Assembly: GCA_964573715.1 (NCBI GenBank)
Contig: CAZNKR010000003.1
Coordinates: 6,401-70,400 of the forward strand
Length of the DNA stretch: 64,000 bases
Source: SVEL01 sp964573715
GTDB lineage: Bacteria; Bacillota; Clostridia; Lachnospirales; Lachnospiraceae
Direction of reading: 5' to 3'
The translations under genes were made by a program, and so were the position numbers. Under the pieces are notes generated by a model that searched no databases, had not been told where the DNA came from, and was given only the letters and a program-made list of their open reading frames with translations. Of the stretch, positions 7,879-16,521 are shown piece by piece. The first letter of the stretch is position 1. Each line of letters begins with the position of its first letter.

Positions 7879-8409
7879 ATGAACTATGCTTCCATTAAAA
7901 TCATGGATGTGGCAAATGGTCCAGGAATAAGAATGTCTCTTTTTGTAAGTGGCTGTACTCATTATTGTAAAAACTGTTTCAATAAAGAGGCATGGGACTT
8001 TAACTATGGCAAGCCTTTTACCACAGAGCAAATTAACTATATAATTGATTATGTTGGAGGCAAGCATATTGCTGGACTTACTGTTCTTGGTGGTGAGCCA
8101 CTAGAGTATGTCAATCAGCAAGGTTTACTTCCCCTCTTTAGGGAATTCAAAAAAAAGCTTCCTAACAAGTCTTTATGGTGTTTTACCGGATACGACTTTG
8201 AGAAAGATGTATTAGGACGCATGTTTAATGAATATCCAGAAACAAAAGAATTATTTTCCTATATTGATGTGCTAGTAGATGGAGAATTTGTTGAAGAACT
8301 TAAGGATTTAAATCTTAGGTTCAAAGGTTCCTCAAATCAACGTACGATACTAATCTCCGAATCTCTTTCATCAGGGAAAATAGTATTATGGGACCCTACA
8401 CAAAATTAA
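7879..8409 (+). CDS. nrdG: Anaerobic ribonucleotide reductase activating protein (radical SAM)
   Basis: Generates the glycyl radical on NrdD with S-adenosylmethionine and a 4Fe-4S cluster. The cluster motif is CTHYCKNC (CX3CX2C), followed by the SAM-contacting LGGEPLE. At 176 residues it has the usual NrdG length. An AGGAGG ribosome site lies just before the ATG, immediately after the nrdD stop. The dut gene follows, with its probable start at 8463. Confidence 0.96.
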   Translation: MNYASIKIMDVANGPGIRMSLFVSGCTHYCKNCFNKEAWDFNYGKPFTTEQINYIIDYVGGKHIAGLTVLGGEPLEYVNQQGLLPLFREFKKKLPNKSLWCFTGYDFEKDVLGRMFNEYPETKELFSYIDVLVDGEFVEELKDLNLRFKGSSNQRTILISESLSSGKIVLWDPTQN

Positions 8410-8462
8410 TTATACAAAACCTAATTATACAATCAAATCACCCTAGAAAGATGAGGAATACC

Positions 8463-8906
8463 ATGATTCAAAAAGTAAATATAAAAAAACTAAATGAAAC
8501 TGCTATCATTCCAACATACGGAACTCAATTTGCAGCAGGTGCCGACCTTTACGCTTGCTTAGAAAATAACATATTAATAAAAAAACACGAAACAGTTTTT
8601 GTTCATACAGGTATCGCACTTGAAATTCCCGAAGGATTTGCAGGACTAGTATACGCACGAAGTGGTTTAGCTTGCAAAAAGGGATTAGCCCCTGCAAATA
8701 AAGTAGGTGTTGTAGATTCTGACTATCGTGGAGAAATAATGGTTGCTCTTCATAATCATTCTGAGAATGACCTTTTTATTGAAAATGGTGAAAGAATTGC
8801 CCAGCTTGTTATTACTCCATATATTACTGCCGATTTTAATTTGGTTGATAACCTTGCTGAAACAATCCGTGGCGAAGGTGGTTTCGGATCAACTGGTTCA
8901 AAATAA
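8463..8906 (+). CDS. dut: dUTP diphosphatase (trimeric dUTPase)
   Basis: Hydrolyses dUTP to dUMP, keeping uracil out of DNA and feeding thymidylate synthase. About 147 residues from the ATG at 8463, which has GAGGA five bases upstream. The frame is open back to 8388, inside nrdG, but that region has no dUTPase similarity. The five dUTPase motifs are visible: AAGADLYA, ARSGLA, NKVGVVDSDYRGEI, ENGERIAQLVI and the C-terminal lid GEGGFGSTG. It likely shares the nrdDG transcript, a sensible pairing of dNTP production and dUTP sanitising. Confidence 0.96.
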   Translation: MIQKVNIKKLNETAIIPTYGTQFAAGADLYACLENNILIKKHETVFVHTGIALEIPEGFAGLVYARSGLACKKGLAPANKVGVVDSDYRGEIMVALHNHSENDLFIENGERIAQLVITPYITADFNLVDNLAETIRGEGGFGSTGSK

Positions 8907-8918
8907 TATTTATCTTCC

Positions 8919-9520
8919 CTACTCTTTGGTTAATATACTATTTAAAATATCAGCAAAGGGATCCATTGCATTTTTAGCTTCCTCAAAGGTATTATTTTGA
9001 GCCCCTACCTCTACAAGCATAGACCTAGCACGTAGGTGTAAATTGTATTGATATGCATCAACGTAATTCCTTCTAGTGAAGTTTGGATATTTTTCCATAG
9101 CCTTAAGTTTCATTTGAAAACTTAAGGCTAAATTTTCATTTCTATACTTATTAAACAAATATGATATGTCTCCATTTTGATTTCTGCTTATTCCATTAAA
9201 AAACATTATTTTTGCTGTAGATACACCATTTACCATGTCAAAACTCTCAGTACAATGAATTACATTATATCCGTACTTTTCTGATAGAACCTCTGCCAAA
9301 TATGTTCCCACTGCTATAATATTATTATCATTTCCATCTGTAATTTGATTACCATTATTGACATTTTCGTTATTATTACCATTGCTATTACTGTTATTTT
9401 TGTTACTAGGGATACCGTCTATAGTTTTAAATATATCTGGCTACCTGACAAATTACTTGTTGCATAATTAGAGATGGCTAAATTGGAAGTACACAAATAT
9501 ATTAATAAGGCAATATACAT
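8919..9520 (-). pseudogene. spoIIP: Stage II sporulation protein P (SpoIIP) remnant
   Basis: The 3' part (8919-9311) encodes a clear SpoIIP C-terminus: GTYLAEVLSEKYGYNVIH, then STAKIMFFNGISRNQ and a final LVEVGAQNNTFEEA. Between VIHCTESFDMVNG and STAKIM, the segment that in intact SpoIIP holds the IDLHRDG catalytic block is missing. Upstream, an Asn-rich linker continues in frame only to a TAG at 9441-9443. A signal-peptide-like start (ATG at 9520, MYIALLIYLCTSNLAISNYA) lies in another frame, so a frameshift near 9440 separates it from the body. SpoIIP is a peptidoglycan amidase/endopeptidase needed for engulfment during sporulation. The copy cannot be active; this suggests loss of sporulation unless another copy exists. 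Confidence 0.8.
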
Positions 9521-9565
9521 AAGCCTTTTATGTATATAGTGTTTGTATTTTCATAATCAATAATC

Positions 9566-10546
9566 CTAATTCATCTGTGAATATTTAATAATCATAAGTT
9601 CCACAGCTATGTTCTTATTTATTCCATCCGTTCTAGTCCTTGCAGTTAGTTCTATTCCCTCTTCTAATGCCTGTTTCATTGTAGAATAAGCAAAATTGTC
9701 TATTTGTTTAAGGGATTTGGTTATAACAAAAGGTGCTAGACCAGTTTTTTCTATCATCTGCTTATTACTCATTCCTAACTTTTTACACTCATATAACTGA
9801 ATCATAATATTGAATTGACGACAAAGCATAAACAATATCATCTCAGGAGCCTCTTCATGTATAATAAGGTCATAATAAATCTCAAGTGCTTTCTTTTGGT
9901 TTTTATATCCAAGCGCATCTATAAGCTCAAAGATTCGGGGTGCAAGTACTGGTGTAGATACATTTAAAATATCCTCAGGCTCAATGACATCTTTATCTAT
10001 ACAATAGCAGATTAATTTTTCTAGCTCAGAATATATGTTTTCCATGTCATTTCCAACAGTATCAATAAATAGATTAAGTGTGCTTTCCTTTATCTTTTTA
10101 TTGTTTTCATTTAATATTCCAATGATCCATTTTTTAAGGGTATCTAGAGTCTGTGTTTTCATTTCACAGACATATCCCTTTTCCTTTACTCTTTTGTATA
10201 CCTTACTTCTTTTGTCTACTTCTCTTTCAACAAAAATAATAGTGGTGGTATCTGGAATATTATCAAGATATTCAGCTAATTCCTCATTGGAATTTTTAAG
10301 AAATCCTGAATTCTCAATTAAAACACATCTAAAATCAGTAAAAAATGGGAGAGTTTCACATATACCCATTACTTCCTTTAAATCAATTTTCTTTCCCTCA
10401 AAACGGGATAAATTCATGGTATCGTCACCACAAATACCTTTAATCAGCTTGTTTTTGTATTGATTGATTAAATATGTTTCTTCTCCATATAAAAGATATA
10501 CTCTTTTATATTGTCTTGTTGTTATATCATTTAAAATATTACGCAA
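9566..10546 (-). CDS. holA: DNA polymerase III delta subunit
   Basis: Clamp-loader subunit that opens the beta sliding clamp. The 326 residues show the HolA pattern: an N-terminal AAA+-like domain starting RQYKRVYLLYGEETYLI, a lid region, and a helical C-terminal collar domain. There is no functional Walker A, as expected for delta. The start is a TTG at 10546 with GGAGG upstream. It lies after rpsT; a terminator stands between them, so holA may rely on read-through or a promoter I cannot pick out. Confidence 0.93.
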   Translation of the reverse strand: MRNILNDITTRQYKRVYLLYGEETYLINQYKNKLIKGICGDDTMNLSRFEGKKIDLKEVMGICETLPFFTDFRCVLIENSGFLKNSNEELAEYLDNIPDTTTIIFVEREVDKRSKVYKRVKEKGYVCEMKTQTLDTLKKWIIGILNENNKKIKESTLNLFIDTVGNDMENIYSELEKLICYCIDKDVIEPEDILNVSTPVLAPRIFELIDALGYKNQKKALEIYYDLIIHEEAPEMILFMLCRQFNIMIQLYECKKLGMSNKQMIEKTGLAPFVITKSLKQIDNFAYSTMKQALEEGIELTARTRTDGINKNIAVELMIIKYSQMN

Positions 10547-10569
10547 AGTATACCTCCATACAGAATTTT

Positions 10570-10604
10570 ATAAAAGAAAACACCAGACATAGTTGTCTGG
10601 TGTT
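10570..10604 (-). terminator. rpsT terminator
   Basis: AACACCAGACA (10579-10589) and TGTCTGGTGTT (10594-10604) form an 11-bp stem with a 4-base loop. On the minus strand it is followed by TTCTTTTATAAAA. It lies 14 bp past the rpsT stop. Confidence 0.88.
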
Positions 10605-10617
10605 AATATCTTTATAA

Positions 10618-10881
10618 CTAAGCCATCTTATTTACAGCTGTTGCTAAACGAGATACCTTTCTTGAAGCGTTGTTCTTATGGTAAACACCCTTTGAAGCTG
10701 CCTTTGTAATGTCTACTGTTGCATTCTTTAATGCTTCTGTAGCTGCTGCTTTGTCTTCTGCAGCGATTGCAGCGTCAACCTTCTTTATAGAAGTCTTAAC
10801 TTTAGACTTAATTGCTTTATTCTTTTCTGTTCTGATAGCTGCTACTTCAATTCTTTTCTTAGCTGACTTAATATTAGCCAT
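10618..10881 (-). CDS. rpsT: 30S ribosomal protein S20
   Basis: An 87-residue, Lys/Ala-rich protein that binds 16S rRNA early in 30S assembly. It starts MANIKSAKKRIEV, the S20 hallmark. The ATG at 10881 is preceded by GGAGG. The frame is open upstream to 10956, but that part is the structured leader, not protein. It has its own strong promoter at the end of comEC and its own terminator, so it is an independent unit within a chain of same-strand genes. Confidence 0.97.
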   Translation of the reverse strand: MANIKSAKKRIEVAAIRTEKNKAIKSKVKTSIKKVDAAIAAEDKAAATEALKNATVDITKAASKGVYHKNNASRKVSRLATAVNKMA

Positions 10882-10910
10882 TTCATTACCTCCACAAAAA
10901 TCTGTTGTAT

Positions 10911-10935
10911 GGTTTCTTTGAGAGAGGAAGAAACC
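10911..10935 (-). promoter_or_regulatory. Hairpin in the rpsT leader
   Basis: GGTTTCTT (10911-10918) pairs with AAGAAACC (10928-10935) around a 9-base loop. It sits about 30 bases upstream of the rpsT start, inside a leader of about 100 bases. This could be a regulatory structure; autoregulation by S20 is known in E. coli, but a role here is inference. Confidence 0.5.
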
Positions 10936-10990
10936 AATCGTTACGATCGTTTGCAATGAGATATGCGGACACTATGCAAACATCTTTATT

Positions 10991-11019
10991 ATTCTAATTG
11001 ATATAAGTGGATATGTCAA
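10991..11019 (-). promoter_or_regulatory. rpsT promoter
   Basis: On the minus strand TTGACA (11014-11019), a 17-base spacer and TAGAAT (10991-10996). The -10 box overlaps the comEC stop codon. Confidence 0.85.
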
Positions 11020-13315
11020 CCACTTTTTTGTCTGAAAAGTCCTCAATTATTATCCCTCCACACTCAGAGGTAACAGGGCAATAAGCACCTGTTTTTTTAA
11101 TTTTTTCTACAACATTTTTATCTGGATGACCATAAGAATTATTGATTCCACAGGAAATGGTTGCTAATTTTATATTAAGCTTATTTATAAATTCTTCACA
11201 GCTAGAATTACCCGAACCATGATGAGCCACCTTTAACATATTTACTGTAATGATGTTCGCAGAATTTGTATTGTTATTTATATAATCCTCTATAGACTTT
11301 AATATAAGTACTTCTTCATTAGAAGAAATATCCCCAGTAAACAAACCTAAAAAGCTTCCCTTTTCCAAAATAAGAACCATTGATTTGCTATTAATATTGT
11401 CACCCGCCCCAAAAGGAGAAATATTAGTAAAATACATATTATTAAAAGAAATCCTTTGACCAACATCAACCTCCAAAAACTTTACTTCTTTTTCCCTTAA
11501 AAAGTTCTTAAAAGCCGCAGTACTTTCAAAATAGTCTATTTTAGGCAAAAGAACCAGGTCAATCTCTAATAGCTCATCTTCTATAATCTCCATTATCCCA
11601 TTTATATGGTCACTATCTGTATGGGATACAAATACTGCATCTAAATGCTTTGTTCCGTAGGACCTTATGGTAGGTGCAATTCTGTATTTACCCACGTTGC
11701 TTATATCACTACTACCTCCGTCAATAAGAATATTGAAATTATCTGATTGTATAAAGGTACAGTCACCCTGCCCAACATCAATAACGACTATACGCTCACT
11801 TTTACCATTAAACAGTATCAGCATGGCTAATATTAATAGCATAAATAAACATAAGCTTTTACCATATTTTGCCTTGAAAAATAAATAAAGGATTGTTAAA
11901 GATAATATAGAATAATAAATGAAAATAGTTAGAATACTTGGTTTTTTTACATACAATATACTTCCTGGAACAATCATATATAACCTGCTAATTTTTTCAA
12001 ATAACTGTAGGATATAAATATCAATTCCAATAGTAAAAACCCCTGCATATATCCATATATAAGCCAATACAACACTTAACAATCCCATACACAAAACAAC
12101 ACTCATAAGAGGAATTACCAATAGATTAATAAGAATACTCATTGTTGGAATCTGATAATATGAATATGCCAGCAATGGTAACGTAACTATATTTATTGAT
12201 AAGCTAATTATTAATGTTTTAATAAAATTATCTATAAAAATGTTTTTAATCGCTAGCTTGCCACAAAAGGTGTTATAAATAACAGGATATATAAAGGCAA
12301 TTCCAAAAACTGTGCCCATGGTAAGTAAAAATGAAATATTAAAAATGTAATATGCATTTTCTATCAATAGTAGTATCCCTGCCATGCACAGTGAATTTTT
12401 CATATCATAAACCATACCCAAAAGCTTGGAAACCAGCGAAATGAAAAACATAATAAGTGCTCTTTTGGTAGAAACACTATTTCCAGTAAGTATTCCAAAG
12501 CCTATCATAATAACAGTACTAACAAGAGTTGATGCATAATAGGAGAAGCGTTTTCTAAAAAGATTAAAAAACATCATACCTACTGTGGAAATATGTAATC
12601 CCGAAATAGCCAAAATATGTATTATTCCAGCATTTTGGTATTCTTCCTTCAGTTTATCATCTAATCCCTCTTTATTTCCAAATAGCATTGCATTTAGTGT
12701 GCCAGCCTCATTAGGAGCTGTTTTTTCAATATATCCTTCTAATTTTTCTTTGATTTTTCCTATTTCTATTTTTATTTCATTTTTTGATGTATCTAGAATA
12801 TTAATGCTTATTAGATTTAATTTGCCTATTACTTTATTATTCCTTAAATATTGTTTTTCATCAAAATTCCCGGGATTTCTGGCAACGTTAATGGCCTTGA
12901 TGCTTCCAGTTACCTCTACTTTGTTTCCTAAATATATTTTCTGTATATTTTTAGTGTATACGTAGAAATCACCTGCAGTTGAATGAATAATATACTGATA
13001 GTTATAGCTTGTTTTTTTTACTTCCTTAACGATGCCAATAATCGTATAATTTTCATTATCACACTTTTCACCCACATCACAATAATCATCATATTTTTTA
13101 TATGTATTTGATAATTGCTGCATAGAAAACATACCTACAAATAGGCACACAAAAATAACGATAAATTCTACGATTAAAAAAAAGCCTTTTTTTATTAATA
13201 CTATCCCTAATATTGTCATCAGTATAACTATTAGTACTTTATAAGTACTAAAGAAATACTGTGTTAATTCTCCAAGTATGAAGGCTACAAAAAAAGCAAT
13301 AAATGGTCTTTTTAT
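10994..13315 (-). CDS. comEC: ComEC/Rec2 DNA-uptake channel, probable AUA start
   Basis: Inner-membrane channel that imports single-stranded DNA during transformation. An N-terminal DUF4131-type region is followed by a multi-helix Competence domain. The C-terminal metallo-beta-lactamase-like domain has SHTDSDHINGI and KVAHHGSGNSS. The first ATG is at 13219, but the frame stays open upstream and encodes KRPFIAFFVAFILGEL, a typical ComEC N-terminus. That stretch begins with an ATA codon at 13313-13315, five bases after a perfect AGGAGG. I therefore extend the gene to 13315 (about 774 residues), with AUA as a non-canonical start or a mutated ATG. comEA lies about 3.2 kb upstream on the same strand. 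Confidence 0.88.
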   Translation of the reverse strand: MKRPFIAFFVAFILGELTQYFFSTYKVLIVILMTILGIVLIKKGFFLIVEFIVIFVCLFVGMFSMQQLSNTYKKYDDYCDVGEKCDNENYTIIGIVKEVKKTSYNYQYIIHSTAGDFYVYTKNIQKIYLGNKVEVTGSIKAINVARNPGNFDEKQYLRNNKVIGKLNLISINILDTSKNEIKIEIGKIKEKLEGYIEKTAPNEAGTLNAMLFGNKEGLDDKLKEEYQNAGIIHILAISGLHISTVGMMFFNLFRKRFSYYASTLVSTVIMIGFGILTGNSVSTKRALIMFFISLVSKLLGMVYDMKNSLCMAGILLLIENAYYIFNISFLLTMGTVFGIAFIYPVIYNTFCGKLAIKNIFIDNFIKTLIISLSINIVTLPLLAYSYYQIPTMSILINLLVIPLMSVVLCMGLLSVVLAYIWIYAGVFTIGIDIYILQLFEKISRLYMIVPGSILYVKKPSILTIFIYYSILSLTILYLFFKAKYGKSLCLFMLLILAMLILFNGKSERIVVIDVGQGDCTFIQSDNFNILIDGGSSDISNVGKYRIAPTIRSYGTKHLDAVFVSHTDSDHINGIMEIIEDELLEIDLVLLPKIDYFESTAAFKNFLREKEVKFLEVDVGQRISFNNMYFTNISPFGAGDNINSKSMVLILEKGSFLGLFTGDISSNEEVLILKSIEDYINNNTNSANIITVNMLKVAHHGSGNSSCEEFINKLNIKLATISCGINNSYGHPDKNVVEKIKKTGAYCPVTSECGGIIIEDFSDKKVVDISTYIN

Positions 13316-13365
13316 AGCTGCCTCCTATATTTAATTCTTTTTATAATAGTAATAAATTTCTTTAT

Positions 13366-13420
13366 GATACTAAGTAATTTTTATAATACTAAATAATTTT
13401 AATAATACTAAATAAATTAC
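13366..13420. repeat. 19-bp tandem repeat, about three copies
   Basis: Copies at 13366-13384, 13385-13403 and 13404-13420 share the core ATACTAA(A/G)TAATTTT. They lie in the short space between the GerMN lipoprotein gene and comEC, just upstream of the comEC ribosome site. Confidence 0.8.
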
Positions 13421-13437
13421 CTTTATAGTCCTCTATC

Positions 13438-14376
13438 TTATTTTTTTGTTTCTTCAACTAAATCCAAATTTCTCGAAAAGGCAGTTTCAACTGAATATGT
13501 CTCATGAAGCTTGTTTAATGGATCTCCATCTATTATTATCTGAACGTTACTGATATAGGATAATTCTGAAAGTGTATTGACTATAGAATATATAAGAATA
13601 TCATCTTTAATTCCTACAGACACTTCATTAATTGAATTATCAAAATACACATAACAAACATTTCCTCTAGTATAAGCATCTACTACCTTTACATTTGTAG
13701 GAATAGCATTGTAATATCCACTCTTCTTTGGTCCTGCAATAAGTCTTTCCACTATGCACTTTTCCAAGGTGCAATCTCCTAAAAAGTTTATTGTTTCTTT
13801 TGATGCTTTTAGCTTATCTCCAGCCTCATTTGCAAAATATACTGTAAGCTCAATTGTTGAATTGTCCACTAAAGAATCATCAGATATATCAGCGAAATCA
13901 CTTGCTTTCATAAGCGATGCTGTATTGTTTTTAAATAGCAATGGCTGTCCATTAATATTCATACCAACAAAATCTACTCCATCGATTTGAGTAAGTGTAA
14001 GTACAAGCGCTGCTCTACACAATACTTCATCAATAACTGACTGATTGCTGTAGGTAGATGTAAAATTAAGATAAACAATATTGTCAGTTACAGAATAGTC
14101 AATAATCTTTACATTATTGTTTAAGGCTGAAGAATACTCACTAGTATTTGTTGGATTTGTAAGTAACGATAAAAATGAACCTACTAATTCGCTCATATTA
14201 TCACCTTCAACTCCTGCATAATCCACAGCTAACTTATGTTCATCCTTTTGGGTATAATAAATCCTATATCCAGACTCATCACTAGCTTTTTCTTCTTCGT
14301 TTTTACAACCAAATAAAGTAATAGAAACAAAAATCAAAATAAATGAACATAATAAACTAATTGTTTTTTTATTCAT
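13438..14376 (-). CDS. GerMN-domain lipoprotein
   Basis: About 312 residues. The ATG at 14376 has AAGGAGG upstream and starts a lipoprotein signal peptide (MNKKTISLLCSF... ending TLFGC, Cys24). Two GerMN-type repeats follow, about residues 45-150 (YRIYYTQKDEHKLAVDYAG ... QIDGVDFVGMNINGQPL) and 175-290 (ELTVYFANEAGDKL ... YISNVQIIIDGDPL). GerMN domains occur in the germination protein GerM and in lipoproteins next to sensor kinases. The start codon overlaps the kinase gene by 8 bp (ATGAATAA), so it is translationally coupled to the WalK-like sensor. It may modulate the sensor outside the membrane; that is inference. Confidence 0.87.
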   Translation of the reverse strand: MNKKTISLLCSFILIFVSITLFGCKNEEEKASDESGYRIYYTQKDEHKLAVDYAGVEGDNMSELVGSFLSLLTNPTNTSEYSSALNNNVKIIDYSVTDNIVYLNFTSTYSNQSVIDEVLCRAALVLTLTQIDGVDFVGMNINGQPLLFKNNTASLMKASDFADISDDSLVDNSTIELTVYFANEAGDKLKASKETINFLGDCTLEKCIVERLIAGPKKSGYYNAIPTNVKVVDAYTRGNVCYVYFDNSINEVSVGIKDDILIYSIVNTLSELSYISNVQIIIDGDPLNKLHETYSVETAFSRNLDLVEETKK

Positions 14377-15817
14377 AAGTTCCTCCTTGTTTCTTTGGAC
14401 GTGCCAATGGAATTCTAATGGTAAAGGTTGTTCCTTCTCCCTCAACACTATGTAGCTTAATTTCTCCATCATGTTTGTGAACTGCTCCACTAGTTATAGC
14501 TAATCCTAATCCAGTTCCTCCTGTTTCTCTAGATCTTGCCTTGTCTACTCTATAAAATCTTTCAAAAACTAATCCTTGAGCTTCCTTTGGAATACCAATA
14601 CCAGAATCCGAAATTTTCACATAGAAATACTTTAAATCAGCATTTAAAGAGACCCTAACCCAGCCATCTATTACATTGTATTTAACAGCATTTTCAACAA
14701 GATTAGAAATAACCATAGTCATTTTTACTTCATCAACATCCGCCATGACTGGTCTATAGCTCTCATATACAAGTTCTATATTCTTCTTTGCTGCTATTGG
14801 TTTTAGTCTTTTAAGAACTCTTTCAATCATCTCATTAATATTTACCGATGAAATGTTTAAATCATCAGATTTTTTATCTAGCTTAACAATATTAAGAAGA
14901 TCAGTAATAATCCGATTTTCTCTATCTATTTCTTCCGTGATATCACCCAAAAATTCCTGATACATTTCAGTTGGAATTCCTTCTTGATTCAAAAGACTAT
15001 CGGCTAGAACCTTAATAGAAGTAATAGGTGTTTTAAGCTCATGAGATACGTTTGAAACAAACTCTTGTCTTGATTCATCTAGTTCATTGAGCTTTACAAG
15101 TAAATGATTAAACGAATCACCAATTTTAGCTACCTCCGTATATCCATCAGTGCCTAATTTAGCATCGAAATTTCCCATTTTAATGCTACTAATTTCATTA
15201 TCAATTCGCTTAAAAGGTTTAACAAAAAGTGCTGAATAAACAAGTGCAATACCTATCATACATACAAGCGCAAGAAGTAAGACCTCACTTAGTCTGAGAT
15301 CTAATTCATTAATATTATCTGTAATATCTGACGTGGTAAAGTTCATATAAATGACTCCAGTTTCACCGCCAGAACTTTCTATAGAAAGCGCAATTTCGAT
15401 ATTCTGGTTCTTGGAATCATAATAATTTACTTCATGACCACCAGCGCAATTAATAACACTCTCCGATATACAAGTTTTCTTCTCATCAATAACATAGGTA
15501 TCTTTAATGATTGTAAAATTGGAATCAACAACAATAATTCTTCCACTGTATATGCTAGTAAGCTGTTCAAACTCAACATTTACAACGTCTGAATTATTAT
15601 TTGATAAATAATCTGTATTTTTGATAATATTTTTTATCATAAATGCAACATTATATATTTTTTCCTGTCTAGCTTCAATTTGATTTGTTTTATATATTTC
15701 AATTGCAAATATTTTAAATAAAGCAAGTGGTAAAATACTCACACATAAAATAACTACAAATAAATTAAACTTTATGCTCTTAATAAATTTTTTAAAACTA
15801 TCTAAAAAAGTATTCAT
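14369..15817 (-). CDS. Sensor histidine kinase, WalK/ResE-like
   Basis: The 482 residues have two membrane helices (about 17-40 and 178-200) around an extracellular sensing domain. A HAMP linker follows, then HisKA with the phospho-accepting His in FVSNVSHELKTPITSIKVL, and a HATPase domain with the N box (NLVENAVKYN) and G boxes (DSGIGIP, GTGLGLAI). It begins three bases after its response regulator and overlaps the lipoprotein gene downstream, so the three form one operon. Architecture and the paired regulator suggest a cell-wall stress system of the WalKR type, but the stimulus is not evident. Confidence 0.92.
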   Translation of the reverse strand: MNTFLDSFKKFIKSIKFNLFVVILCVSILPLALFKIFAIEIYKTNQIEARQEKIYNVAFMIKNIIKNTDYLSNNNSDVVNVEFEQLTSIYSGRIIVVDSNFTIIKDTYVIDEKKTCISESVINCAGGHEVNYYDSKNQNIEIALSIESSGGETGVIYMNFTTSDITDNINELDLRLSEVLLLALVCMIGIALVYSALFVKPFKRIDNEISSIKMGNFDAKLGTDGYTEVAKIGDSFNHLLVKLNELDESRQEFVSNVSHELKTPITSIKVLADSLLNQEGIPTEMYQEFLGDITEEIDRENRIITDLLNIVKLDKKSDDLNISSVNINEMIERVLKRLKPIAAKKNIELVYESYRPVMADVDEVKMTMVISNLVENAVKYNVIDGWVRVSLNADLKYFYVKISDSGIGIPKEAQGLVFERFYRVDKARSRETGGTGLGLAITSGAVHKHDGEIKLHSVEGEGTTFTIRIPLARPKKQGGTYE

Positions 15818-15820
15818 TTT

Positions 15821-16510
15821 TTAACCACAAAAGAAGTAACCAACGCCCCATTTTGTATGTACGTACTTTGGTTCACCTGGATTACTTTCAATCTTTTCCC
15901 TTAATCTTCTAACATGTACATCAACGGTTCTTGCATCTCCTGGGTAATCATATCCCCATACGGTATTAAGCAAAACTTCTCTACTGTATACTTTATTAGG
16001 ATTCATAACTAAAAGTTCTAACAAATCAAATTCTTTTGCTGTTAAATTCACTTCAATGTCATTGATAAACAATCTTCTACTTTCAATATCTAAACGCAAA
16101 TCACCTTTTTCAATAATATGTGGCTGTTCATCCTTTTTATGTACTTTAGAATTTCTTCGAATGATAGCCTTGATTCTTGCCTTAACCTCTAAAATATTAA
16201 AAGGTTTTGTAATATAGTCATCAGCTCCATATTCAAGTCCTAATATTTTATCCATATCATCGCCTTTAGCTGTAAGCATGATAATTGGAACATCAGAAAA
16301 TTCTCTTATATGCTGGCACACCTCATATCCATTGAGCTTTGGTAGCATCAAATCCAACAAAATAATATCATATTCTGTTTTCTTTGCACACTCAACAGCT
16401 TCTTCCCCATCATATGCACAATCAACTTCCATTGAATCCTGCTCCAAAGAGAATTTTATTCCTTTAACAATTAATTTTTCATCATCTACAACTAAGATTT
16501 TATGGCTCAT
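15821..16510 (-). CDS. Response regulator, OmpR/WalR-like
   Basis: The 229 residues are a receiver domain (acidic VVDDE, phospho-acceptor Asp in ILLDLMLP, conserved Lys in ITKPF) plus a C-terminal winged helix ending VDVHVRRLREKIESN and KWGVGYFF. It is a DNA-binding transcription factor acting with the kinase directly downstream. comEA lies 11 bp upstream, so comEA, regulator, kinase and lipoprotein probably form one transcript. Confidence 0.93.
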   Translation of the reverse strand: MSHKILVVDDEKLIVKGIKFSLEQDSMEVDCAYDGEEAVECAKKTEYDIILLDLMLPKLNGYEVCQHIREFSDVPIIMLTAKGDDMDKILGLEYGADDYITKPFNILEVKARIKAIIRRNSKVHKKDEQPHIIEKGDLRLDIESRRLFINDIEVNLTAKEFDLLELLVMNPNKVYSREVLLNTVWGYDYPGDARTVDVHVRRLREKIESNPGEPKYVHTKWGVGYFFCG

Positions 16511-16521
16511 ACTTACCTTCC

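Noticed and set aside
10882..10956. N-terminal extension of S20
   Set aside because: S20 always begins MANIKSA; the ribosome site is just before 10881, and the extension is the leader RNA.
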